From contig DJPG01000132.1 of NCBI GenBank assembly GCA_002439735.1, positions 1 to 8,752 of the forward strand: DNA of 8,752 bases, given 5' to 3'. Within the stretch, counting starts at the first letter, position 1. Each line of letters starts with the position of its first letter. The position numbers and the translations under genes were made by a program. The notes beneath the pieces were generated by a model, which saw only the letters and a program-made list of their open reading frames with translations, made no database searches and was not told the DNA's origin. Below, in pieces: positions 1 to 6,404 of the stretch. This DNA is from Firmicutes bacterium UBA6418 (GTDB taxonomy: Bacteria; Bacillota; Clostridia; Peptostreptococcales; Anaerovoracaceae).

Positions 1-115
1 AAATCCCGCGGCAGATCTTCGGATTCCGCATAACATTCATAAAGATTTTATCATCCGTAAACGGAAGGAATTTGGGGGAATCATAGATCGCGTTGTTTCG
101 ATCGTTTTCGGTCAT
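1..115 (-). CDS. Rpn-family recombination-promoting nuclease / putative PD-(D/E)XK transposase, N-terminal fragment
   Basis: The 5' end of a gene that leaves the window at base 1; 38 codons are visible. The start ATG at 115-113 is preceded by AAAGGAG (128-122) with a 6-base gap, an ideal ribosome binding site. The peptide contains SPKFLPFTDDKIFMNVMRNP (residues 13-32). This 'LPFTxDxIFxxVMxNPxxC' opening is typical of the Rpn / PD-(D/E)XK nuclease transposase family proteins found in many copies in Clostridia, where the Asp-Phe-containing N-terminus precedes the nuclease core. The catalytic core lies outside the window, so family assignment rests on the N-terminus only. Known Rpn members are DNA endonucleases linked to recombination and phage defence; the role here is not shown. 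It is transcribed divergently from the ATPase/nuclease gene at 519. Confidence 0.7.
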   Translation of the reverse strand, partial: MTENDRNNAIYDSPKFLPFTDDKIFMNVMRNPKICRGI

Positions 116-237
116 AAATAGCTCCTTTCGGGGAGTAAGCCCGCGCGACAGCTTTACTCTTACAGCAAAGAAAATGAACGGACTTGCCATGGCGAAAAGC
201 AGTGTATCCGTTGAGCTTATACAGAATCTGTAAATTG

Positions 238-266
238 ATAATAACATGATATGGAATTAAATGCAA
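238..266 (-). promoter_or_regulatory. sigma-70/A-type promoter for the Rpn-like gene
   Basis: Read on the minus strand, a -35 element TTGCAT (266-261) and a -10 element TATTAT (243-238) are separated by exactly 17 bases. The -10 is preceded by TGT, giving an extended -10 (TGTTATTAT). The predicted start near 231 would leave a leader of about 115 bases before the ATG at 115. That leader has several short inverted repeats, for example AACGGA at 177-182 pairing with TCCGTT at 207-212 (plus-strand numbering). Prediction by motif only. Confidence 0.5.
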
Positions 267-381
267 GGGATATAATGGATTATACGGCCGAGGAAGTTTC
301 GACAAAATCCGACGAACCCGAAACCGAAGGTTAGAAGAAGATGTGCTGCGAGTCCTTGCAAAAAAGTTTAGTTAAAGAGAC

Positions 382-429
382 CTTCCGCTTGCCTGACATA
401 AAGTTTGGCAAGGGAAGTTTTGTTTTTTT
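382..429 (+). terminator. strong rho-independent terminator with no assigned upstream gene
   Basis: CTTCC (382-386) and CTTGCC (388-393) pair with GGCAAG (407-412) and GGAAG (413-417), giving an 11-base-pair stem with one bulged G and a 13-base loop. It is followed by TTTTGTTTTTTT (418-429). The U-tract is on the plus strand only, so it ends plus-strand transcription. It lies upstream of the promoter of the 519 gene, so it does not belong to that gene. Confidence 0.75.
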
Positions 430-450
430 GCGCGCGCATACAGGATAGAG

Positions 451-479
451 TTGTTTCTTGCCGCAAAATCAAGTATACT
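451..479 (+). promoter_or_regulatory. sigma-70/A-type promoter for the AAA-ATPase-like/nuclease gene
   Basis: TTGTTT (451-456) and TATACT (474-479) are separated by 17 bases. The -10 matches consensus at five of six positions and the -35 at three. Predicted start near 486, giving a leader of about 33 bases to the ATG at 519. The promoter position argues against the longer reading frame that opens with TTG at 405. Confidence 0.55.
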
Positions 480-518
480 AGTACTATAGAAGTTGTGCGT
501 GAAAGGAGTGTAGAAAGG

Positions 519-2237
519 ATGAGACTGGCTGCAGAGCAGACATCGAAGGCGAAAAAGATCTCTCTTGGGATAGAGGATTTTAAAGAAATCATCGATAAAA
601 ACGGATATTATGTCGATAAGACATGGATGATACAGGAATTGCTCAAAAGCAACGCCAAGGTGAGCCTGTTCACACGTCCGCGGCGCTTTGGCAAGACGTT
701 GAACCAGAGTATGATCCGACGTTTTTTTGAAGACGAGCGAACACAAGACGGGGAAAAGATCGACAACGGCTATCTTTTTGAAGACCTTGCGATCACGACA
801 TGCAGCGAGGAGATTCTTGCGCATCAGCAGCGCTACCCGGTGATCTCCATGACTTTAAAGTCAGCGAAACAGAAGGACTATCATCTGGCGTATGAAGAAC
901 TGAAAAAAAGGATCAGTGAAGAATACAAGAGACATCAATATGTCTTAATCGGTGATGCGCTGTCCGAGGATGAAAAGGAAAGGTTTCAAAACATCGCGGC
1001 TTTACAGCCGGAGGAAAGCCTGTATCAGGATGCACTGGGCTTCTTATCGGCGTGTCTGGCGAAGTATCACGGCAGGAATGTGTGGATCCTGATCGATGAA
1101 TATGATGTGCCGTTGGAAAACGCTTACCTTCAAGGCTTTTACGATGAAATGCTCATGTTTATCCGCTCTTTGCTTGAATCGGCGCTTAAGACAAATCCAT
1201 ACCTTGAAACAGGCATCATCACCGGATGCCTGCGGATCAGCCGTGAGAGCATCTTTACCGGGCTGAACAATCTGGAAGTACACTCGATCCTCAGCCCGAA
1301 TTATGCCGATTGCTTTGGATTTACAGAATCCGAGGCGGAAAAAATGATGGCGTACTATGCACTTTCGGATAAATATGCAGAATTGAAAGAGTGGTACGAC
1401 GGCTATCGGTTCGGCAACGTGGAAATCTATAATCCCTGGAGCATTTTGCATTACATCCGCATGGCACAAGGTGATCGAAGCTATCTCCCTCGTCCGTATT
1501 GGTCCAACACCTCATCGAACAGTATTGTGCGGGAGCTGGTGCAGACAGCAGATGCTGGGACACGAAACGAGCTGGAAATCCTGATAAACGGCGGCAGCAT
1601 CGAAAAGCCGGTGCATGAGGAGATCACTTACGGTGATATCTATGATTCACAGGACAATCTATGGAACTTTCTGTTCTTTACCGGCTATCTGAAAGCCGGT
1701 GCGCAAAGACTGGAAGAAGAACAAATTTATTTGGAACTCAAGATTCCGAATCGCGAGATCAAAGCGGTGTACCGACAATCCATTACCGCATGGTTCCACG
1801 AAAGAGTGCGCCATACGGATGTCAACGTACTGATGCGCGCATTGGAGACAGGGGACTGCGAAACCGCGGCGGAATTTCTTCGCCGACAGCTGATGGAGAC
1901 CATCAGCTATTATGACTACGCGGAAAACTATTATCACGGATTTTTGGCAGGGCTTTTGAGTGCGGCAAGCGGCTATCAGGTCGTTTCTAACCGCGAGAGC
2001 GGAACCGGCAGGCCGGATCTTGTACTGATAGAACGGAAATTCATGGGACGCGCCGTCATTCTGGAGATCAAGATCGCGAAGACCTTCCGTGAAATGCAGG
2101 CAAAGTGCGAAGAAGGCCTGGCACAGATCAAGGCAGGAAACTATGCGCAGCCGCTGGAGGATGAGGGCTATCAGGAAATCCTCCAATATGCGATCTGCTT
2201 TTTCAAAAAAGGCTGCATGATCCAAAGGGCACAGTAA
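519..2237 (+). CDS. AAA-ATPase-like protein with C-terminal PD-(D/E)XK nuclease domain
   Basis: A 572-residue protein of the AAA-ATPase_like / DUF1703-PDDEXK_9 architecture, abundant in gut Clostridia and Bacteroidetes. The N-terminus (about 16-45) has the family opening 'GIEDFKEIIDKNGYYVDKT'. A variant P-loop FTRPRRFGKT lies at 51-60 and a Walker B stretch ILIDEYD at 190-196. The conserved block 'TGCLRISRESIFTGLNNL' is at 235-252 and NPWS at 305-308. The C-terminal nuclease core shows GRPD (Asp500) and ILEIK (Glu516, Lys518), followed by a helix with QIKAGNY (536-542). All expected catalytic residues are present, so the gene looks intact. ATG at 519 is preferred over in-frame TTG at 405 because AAAGGAG (502-508) and AAAGG (514-518) precede it and the promoter (451-479) lies downstream of 405. 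The biological role of the family is unproven; a mobile or defence-like function is suspected. It stands alone and ends in a strong hairpin. Confidence 0.85.
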   Translation: MRLAAEQTSKAKKISLGIEDFKEIIDKNGYYVDKTWMIQELLKSNAKVSLFTRPRRFGKTLNQSMIRRFFEDERTQDGEKIDNGYLFEDLAITTCSEEILAHQQRYPVISMTLKSAKQKDYHLAYEELKKRISEEYKRHQYVLIGDALSEDEKERFQNIAALQPEESLYQDALGFLSACLAKYHGRNVWILIDEYDVPLENAYLQGFYDEMLMFIRSLLESALKTNPYLETGIITGCLRISRESIFTGLNNLEVHSILSPNYADCFGFTESEAEKMMAYYALSDKYAELKEWYDGYRFGNVEIYNPWSILHYIRMAQGDRSYLPRPYWSNTSSNSIVRELVQTADAGTRNELEILINGGSIEKPVHEEITYGDIYDSQDNLWNFLFFTGYLKAGAQRLEEEQIYLELKIPNREIKAVYRQSITAWFHERVRHTDVNVLMRALETGDCETAAEFLRRQLMETISYYDYAENYYHGFLAGLLSAASGYQVVSNRESGTGRPDLVLIERKFMGRAVILEIKIAKTFREMQAKCEEGLAQIKAGNYAQPLEDEGYQEILQYAICFFKKGCMIQRAQ

Positions 2238-2241
2238 CGAG

Positions 2242-2292
2242 AAACCCCTGCCGGTGTTTTCTGTTTGAAACAGGAGCACCCGCAGGGGTTTT
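2242..2292. terminator. probable bidirectional terminator between convergent genes
   Basis: AAACCCCTGC (2242-2251) pairs perfectly with GCAGGGGTTT (2282-2291). After a single C/C mismatch, GGTG (2253-2256) pairs with CACC (2277-2280). The apical part holds a smaller hairpin, CTGTT (2261-2265) with AACAG (2269-2273). The A-run on one side and T-run on the other mean it can terminate the plus-strand ATPase/nuclease gene ending at 2237 and the minus-strand dehydrogenase gene ending at 2331. Confidence 0.75.
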
Positions 2293-2330
2293 GGAATAGA
2301 AAAACATTCATTAGGTATTTGCAAGTTTGA

Positions 2331-3323
2331 TCAGAGCGCTTCGAGCGGATTTTGCTCGCCGGCCTCGAAGGCGCGTACCGATTCGAATACACAGCGGCAC
2401 ATTTGTGAGACGGCGGAGTCTGTGTAAAATGCGGTATGCGGCGAAAGAATGACATTCGGGAAGCTTTTTAAGATTGCCATTTGACGATTTGCCAGGACTT
2501 CACCGCTGCGGTTCAGGAAGTAAAGTCCGGCTTCATCTTCCAGAACGTCTAAGGCTGCGCCGCCGATCTTTCCGGATTCGATCCCTTCGATCAGAGCATC
2601 TATATCGACCAGGGTGCCTCTGGCCGCATTGACGATCATCATGCCGTCTTTCATCTTTGCTAAAGCATCGTGGTCGATCAGATGATAGTTATCTGCGGTT
2701 GCCGGCGCATGCAGGGTAAGAAGATCGGAATTCTCAAGCAGCGTCTCAAGCGGAACATATTCCACATATTTGGAAACTTCCGCGTTCGGATAAATATCAT
2801 AAGCAAGGATCTTGCAGCCGAATCCGCTTAAATGCTTGATCACGGTCTTGCCGATCCGGCCGGTACCGATAACGCCGACCGTACATTCGGACAACTCGCG
2901 GCCCATCTTGCCCTTGAAGGAAAAATCCTGCACTTCAACTCTTTTCATGATATGCGCAAAACGGCGGCATACCATGAGCATGAGCATGATCGCGTAATTG
3001 GCAACGCTGTCAGGTGAATACTGCGAATGTCCGACCTTGATACCGAGTTCCTTACACTTTTGCAGATTGATATGATCGGTACCGATGCTTCGAGTGAGAA
3101 GGTATTTGACACCGTTGGCGGCGAAAGCTTCCAGCATTTCATCGGTGCATTCGGATGCCAGAATAGAAACCGCTTCGTGCCCCTTTACCATCGGAATATT
3201 TTCCACACTTTGATAATCGGCATAGCCGGTATAAGCAAAGCCGTACTCTTCCGAAAGCTTGTCAAAGAAAAACTTTTCGTCAAATTCTCTGAGGTTGTAG
3301 ATAAATATTTTCATCTTGTTCAC
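2331..3323 (-). CDS. D-lactate dehydrogenase-type D-2-hydroxyacid dehydrogenase (NAD-dependent)
   Basis: A full-length 330-residue enzyme that interconverts a 2-keto acid and a D-2-hydroxyacid, most likely pyruvate and D-lactate. The NAD-binding motif GTGRIG is at 153-158, with Asp176 (AYDIYP) as the acidic residue expected for NADH over NADPH. The catalytic set is Arg235 (NAARGTLVD), Asp259/Glu264 (DVLEDEAG) and His296 (SPHTAFYTDSAV). HTAFYT is characteristic of the D-LDH / D-hydroxyisocaproate dehydrogenase branch rather than phosphoglycerate dehydrogenase, so branched 2-keto acids remain possible substrates. The start is probably GTG at 3323, with AAGGA 5 bases upstream and overlapping the stop of the aminotransferase gene; ATG at 3314 (327 residues) is the alternative. 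The 8-base gap to the aminotransferase implies co-transcription and possibly translational coupling. Confidence 0.88.
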   Translation of the reverse strand: MNKMKIFIYNLREFDEKFFFDKLSEEYGFAYTGYADYQSVENIPMVKGHEAVSILASECTDEMLEAFAANGVKYLLTRSIGTDHINLQKCKELGIKVGHSQYSPDSVANYAIMLMLMVCRRFAHIMKRVEVQDFSFKGKMGRELSECTVGVIGTGRIGKTVIKHLSGFGCKILAYDIYPNAEVSKYVEYVPLETLLENSDLLTLHAPATADNYHLIDHDALAKMKDGMMIVNAARGTLVDIDALIEGIESGKIGGAALDVLEDEAGLYFLNRSGEVLANRQMAILKSFPNVILSPHTAFYTDSAVSQMCRCVFESVRAFEAGEQNPLEAL

Positions 3324-3331
3324 CCTGTTCC

Positions 3332-4492
3332 TTACTTTTCGCCAAACATTTTTTTCAGCCTGCGGATTCCCTCGCGAATGGCTTCCTCACTGGAAGCGTA
3401 GGAGAAGCGGAGATAACCTTCGCCGCCCTCGCCGAAGGCGCTGCCCGGCGTAGTGAGCACCTGCACTTCATCCAGGATCTTAACCGCCAGGTCCTGCGAA
3501 GGCATCGCGAAACTCTTTACATTCGGGAATGCGTAGAACGCGCCGCCCGGCATGATGCAGGAAAATCCCTGAATCTGATTCAAACCTTCTACCAGGATGT
3601 TGCGCCTCTTTTCATATTCTCTGCACATGACATCCACAGAGTCCTGCGGTCCGAGGATCGCTGCCGCTGCTGCCTTCTGGCAAGCCGCCGTAACACTGGA
3701 ACCCATGCTTTCCTGCAGCAGCGTCATTCTTTCACGTACTGCGACTGGGGCGACAATGTAGCCGATTCTCCAACCGGTCATAGCATAGGACTTAGAAAAG
3801 CTGTTCACGGTGATGACGTGATCCTTCATTTCCGGAATGGACGCGATGCTGAAGCTCTTTTGGCCATCGTAGATAATCGCTTCATACGGTTCGTCAGAAA
3901 TAACGATCAGATTATATTCTAAAGCAACCTTCGCAATTTCACGGATATCCTGCTCCGTAAGAACGGAACCGGTAGGATTGCAAGGTGAGTTGATCAGGAC
4001 TGCTTTTGTTTTCGCTGTGATTTTTTCTTTAATATCCTGTACGGTGACACGGAATCCGTTTGCTTCTTTGGTAGGAACGACCACGGACTTACCGCCCGCG
4101 ATATGGACATATCCGAAATAGTTTGGGAAACATGGGGTTGGGATGATGACTTCATCTTCCGGTTCCAGAATGGCTTCCATGGTTAAAAGCAAAGCTTGAC
4201 CGGCGCCGAAGGTAACGTGGATGTTGTCCTCTGTTACATAGGACATGCCATTATAATCTCTCATTTTTGCCGCTAATGCGCTGAGCAGCGGCTGGATCCC
4301 CTGGTTGGAAACATACTTTGTCCAACCGGTCTGCAGGGCGTGGCAGCCTTCATCAATGATGTTCTGCGGAGTAGGAAAATCCGGTTCCCCTAAACCGAAG
4401 CTAACAACGTTGTCATACTTAGATGCTAAAACCGTCATGGCCCGGATGCCGGAAGTCGGCATGCTCAGAGCGCGGCTGCTGATTTTTATCAT
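3332..4492 (-). CDS. class I/II PLP-dependent aminotransferase (alanine/aspartate/aromatic type)
   Basis: A 386-residue fold-type I aminotransferase moving an amino group between an amino acid and a 2-keto acid. Visible family marks are GLGEPDFPTP (33-42), the NPTG loop with Asn172, DEPY with Asp200 and Tyr203 (PLP pyridine contacts), the Schiff-base Lys234 in SFSKSYAMTGWRIGY, and Arg362 (LRFSYA), which binds the substrate carboxylate. Length is normal. ATG at 4492 is chosen because AAAGGAG (4505-4499) sits 6 bases upstream; an upstream in-frame GTG at 4513 would read through that site. Exact substrate cannot be read from sequence. Placed between an alanine/glycine-type symporter and a D-LDH-type enzyme, it plausibly converts the imported amino acid to the keto acid reduced by its downstream neighbour. 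Confidence 0.87.
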   Translation of the reverse strand: MIKISSRALSMPTSGIRAMTVLASKYDNVVSFGLGEPDFPTPQNIIDEGCHALQTGWTKYVSNQGIQPLLSALAAKMRDYNGMSYVTEDNIHVTFGAGQALLLTMEAILEPEDEVIIPTPCFPNYFGYVHIAGGKSVVVPTKEANGFRVTVQDIKEKITAKTKAVLINSPCNPTGSVLTEQDIREIAKVALEYNLIVISDEPYEAIIYDGQKSFSIASIPEMKDHVITVNSFSKSYAMTGWRIGYIVAPVAVRERMTLLQESMGSSVTAACQKAAAAAILGPQDSVDVMCREYEKRRNILVEGLNQIQGFSCIMPGGAFYAFPNVKSFAMPSQDLAVKILDEVQVLTTPGSAFGEGGEGYLRFSYASSEEAIREGIRRLKKMFGEK

Positions 4493-4511
4493 GTCTATCT
4501 CCTTTGAAAAC

Positions 4512-4535
4512 ACAGAGCTGCTTTCGCAGCCCTGT
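4512..4535 (-). terminator. hairpin between symporter and aminotransferase genes (possible attenuator or partial terminator)
   Basis: Read on the minus strand, ACAGGGCTGC, a GAAA tetraloop and GCAGCTCTGT form a 10-base-pair stem with one G-U pair. It is followed by GTTTTC and then at once by the aminotransferase ribosome binding site (4505-4499). The T-run is short, so it may only partly terminate, protect or mark a processing site in the mRNA, or limit expression of the two downstream genes. The 107-base gap here contains no promoter I would defend. Confidence 0.4.
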
Positions 4536-4599
4536 ATATTTTTGTGAAAACAATTTACTTTTTGCGATAACTTAACTTTTAATGATGGAATGATAGGTT

Positions 4600-6102
4600 T
4601 TATTTTGCCTTCGGAAGGAAATTCGGGTCAGCCGGAAGTTCGCCTTTCTGATATCTGTCACGGATTTCTCTCCAGGTTTCCGTACCCTTCCAACCGAATT
4701 TATCCGGGTCAAAGATCGGGTCTTTACCTGCTTTTTTCTGCTCTTCGAAGTCTTCCAGCAGCTTCTTAGCCAGCGGCAGGCAAGTCAGCAGGAAGATCAT
4801 GTTGCCCCAGGTGATCAAGCCGATACCGACATCACCGAAGTTCCACGCGGTCGTGCTGTCCATCACGCCGGCCAGCACAACGAAGGCCAGGAACACAACG
4901 TGAAGGGTTACGGACGCCCACTTCGGAACGGATTCCCTGAAGAAGTACGTCAGGGTGGATTCGCAGTTGTACATCTGGTTCATACAAGTTGTAAATGCGA
5001 AGAATACCAGCGCGATGGAAACGAAATGCGGTCCCCAGGAGAATACAGTGCCGATCGCAGCCTGTACCCATGGAGCGCCTGGGCTTGTATTGCCGACCAG
5101 GTTCGCGGATTCGATGAGCAGATTGCCGTCTGCGCCGACACAATTGAAGGTATTGGTCAGGATCATGATGATACCGGTAGCGGTGCATACAAAGAGTGTA
5201 TCGATGTATACGGAGAAGGACTGGATCAGACCCTGTTTCGCCGGGTGGGATACTTCCGCGGAACCTGCGGACGGAGTTGCGGTGGACATACCGGTTTCGG
5301 ATGAATATACGGCACGTTTGGTTCCCCAGATCACTGCACTGCCGAGTGTGCCGCCGAATACGGATTCCGGTACGAACGCGGACTTGAAGACAAGACCGAA
5401 TGCGGCCGGAAGCTGTGCGATGTTCATAAATAAGATGATCAGGGAAACGATGATGTAAGCAGCTGCCATAACCGGAACGACCACTTCCGCGAAACGGCCG
5501 ATTCTCTTGGAACCGCCGAACGCGAGATAAGCAAGGAATGCAGCCATAACAACGGCCGTTACCCATAATGGAATACCGAAGGCCGAATCAAGAGCCTGTG
5601 CGCAGGCATTTGCCTGAAGGCAGTTCTGCGTCATAGCTTCTGCGATAATGAAGATGATTCCGTAAACAATACCTAACGTTCTGCAGTTTGAACGTTTTCC
5701 CATATAATAAGCAGCATTGCCTCGATATTCGCCGTCATGCTTTTCCTTGTAAAGCTGGGACATGGAACATTCTACGAACGTGGTAGCAGCGCCGAAGATG
5801 GCGACCATCCACATCCAGAACAGTGCGCCCGGACCACCGAAGCAGATACCGGTAGCAACGCCGGCGATATTACCAGTGCCTACACGGCCGGCGATCGCCA
5901 GACAGAAAGCCTGGAAGGATGAAAGTCCGTGTTCGGAAGACTGACTGCCGAACAGCATTTTTACCATGATCTTGATGTGCCGGATCTGCGGTGCGCGGAG
6001 TACGATGGTAAATAATAATCCCGCGCCGAGACAAAGAACCGGTAAAGGGGTTGACCACAATATATCATTTAGTGTGGCTACGATGGAATTAAAAGCTTGC
6101 AT
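4600..6102 (-). CDS. AGCS-family sodium:alanine/glycine symporter
   Basis: A 500-residue integral membrane transporter of the alanine or glycine:cation symporter family (AgcS/AlsT/DagA type), expected to import alanine or glycine with Na+ across the cytoplasmic membrane. The signature GRVGTGNIAGVATGI (72-86) followed by GGPGALFWMW (89-98) is diagnostic. A second conserved block, GTKRAVYSSETGMSTA (260-275) with HPAKQG (286-291) and YIDT (299-302), is also present. Around ten hydrophobic segments span residues 15-445, and the C-terminal 50 residues are charged and cytoplasmic. ATG at 6102 has AAGGAGG (6115-6109) 6 bases upstream. It is the first gene of the minus-strand group, and a near-consensus sigma-54 promoter lies about 50 bases upstream. 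Substrate within the family (Ala, Gly, Ser, D-Ala) is not determined. Confidence 0.9.
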   Translation of the reverse strand: MQAFNSIVATLNDILWSTPLPVLCLGAGLLFTIVLRAPQIRHIKIMVKMLFGSQSSEHGLSSFQAFCLAIAGRVGTGNIAGVATGICFGGPGALFWMWMVAIFGAATTFVECSMSQLYKEKHDGEYRGNAAYYMGKRSNCRTLGIVYGIIFIIAEAMTQNCLQANACAQALDSAFGIPLWVTAVVMAAFLAYLAFGGSKRIGRFAEVVVPVMAAAYIIVSLIILFMNIAQLPAAFGLVFKSAFVPESVFGGTLGSAVIWGTKRAVYSSETGMSTATPSAGSAEVSHPAKQGLIQSFSVYIDTLFVCTATGIIMILTNTFNCVGADGNLLIESANLVGNTSPGAPWVQAAIGTVFSWGPHFVSIALVFFAFTTCMNQMYNCESTLTYFFRESVPKWASVTLHVVFLAFVVLAGVMDSTTAWNFGDVGIGLITWGNMIFLLTCLPLAKKLLEDFEEQKKAGKDPIFDPDKFGWKGTETWREIRDRYQKGELPADPNFLPKAK

Positions 6103-6152
6103 AGATAACCTCCTTCTTGCGTGTGATATTTTTTTATCAGAAAAACCTTACC

Positions 6153-6168
6153 GCAAAGATTGTGCCAA
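6153..6168 (-). promoter_or_regulatory. sigma-54 (-24/-12) promoter of the symporter-aminotransferase-dehydrogenase genes
   Basis: On the minus strand, TTGGCAC (6168-6162), five bases (AATCT) and TTGC (6156-6153) reproduce the RpoN consensus TGGCAC-N5-TTGC exactly. The invariant GG and GC are separated by the required 10 bases. Transcription would start near 6141 and give a leader of about 38 bases ending at the symporter ATG. Sigma-54 promoters need an enhancer-binding activator; none is encoded in the window. No good sigma-70 promoter was seen for this gene. Confidence 0.75.
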
Positions 6169-6216
6169 GAAAGGAATCCTTGATTTGACTTGTTTTTAAC
6201 GAATGGAGAGTAAAAA

Positions 6217-6282
6217 TGCGATGTCAAATTCGTTTCAAAACAGTCAACAGCGGTTCAAGAACGGTGTGCGATGCGGAATTTG
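6217..6282. repeat. two 16-base imperfect direct repeats, possible activator sites
   Basis: TGCGATG followed three bases later by AATT occurs at 6217-6232 and again at 6267-6282, matching at 12 of 16 positions with a 50-base period. Relative to the predicted sigma-54 start (about 6141) they lie roughly 75-90 and 125-140 bases upstream, where enhancer-binding proteins usually bind. A short dyad, AAGAG (6284-6288) and CTCTT (6292-6296), adjoins the second copy. They are also upstream of the plus-strand promoter at 6320, so they could serve either gene or be chance. Confidence 0.3.
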
Positions 6283-6319
6283 CAAGAGATGCTCTTTCTG
6301 CAAGACAAAAAATAAGACA

Positions 6320-6348
6320 TTGACAAGCGTTTTTTTTGAAGGTAATAT
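6320..6348 (+). promoter_or_regulatory. consensus sigma-70/A promoter of the zinc dehydrogenase-SDR operon
   Basis: A perfect -35 TTGACA (6320-6325), a 17-base spacer and a -10 TAATAT (6343-6348) precede the dehydrogenase gene. The predicted start is near 6355, giving a leader of about 50 bases with AAAGGAGG at 6388-6395. Confidence 0.7.
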
Positions 6349-6404
6349 AAAATGCAATTATGGCAGACGTAAAACAACTTTATAACCAAAGGAGGCATTC
6401 TCAA

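Larger units (their letters stand above)
116..518. other. divergent intergenic region with an orphan terminator
   Basis: This stretch separates the divergent Rpn-like and ATPase/nuclease genes. It contains one promoter for each flank, an isolated perfect TATAAT on the plus strand (271-276) without a convincing -35, and a strong plus-strand intrinsic terminator (382-429). A 27-codon plus-strand frame (251-334) ends in a Glu/Asp-rich tail but has no ribosome binding site, and I do not call it a gene. The terminator without a clear upstream gene means either a small plus-strand transcript or the remains of a displaced gene. Confidence 0.5.

Noticed and set aside
405..518. N-terminal extension of the ATPase/nuclease gene from TTG at 405
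   Set aside because: It starts inside the orphan terminator hairpin and upstream of the gene's own promoter (451-479), has no ribosome binding site, and the extra 38 residues do not resemble the family's start.
1659..2324. 221-codon minus-strand frame opposite the ATPase/nuclease gene
   Set aside because: Antisense shadow: it crosses the terminator and is rich in residues produced by reverse reading of the real gene.
4832..5566. 244-codon minus-strand open frame inside the symporter gene
   Set aside because: It is an Arg/His-rich out-of-frame shadow of a well-conserved transporter, with no ribosome binding site or recognisable domain.
6121..6150. sigma-70 promoter for the symporter in the A/T-rich stretch just upstream
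   Set aside because: TTGCGG and TTGGCA can be paired only with poor, badly spaced -10 candidates (GATAAA, AAATAT); the sigma-54 match is much better.
6203..6385. 60-codon plus-strand frame with four Cys (zinc-finger-like) in the symporter/dehydrogenase intergenic region
   Set aside because: It runs across the -35 and -10 of the dehydrogenase promoter, has no Shine-Dalgarno site, and the Cys spacing fits no family I recognise.
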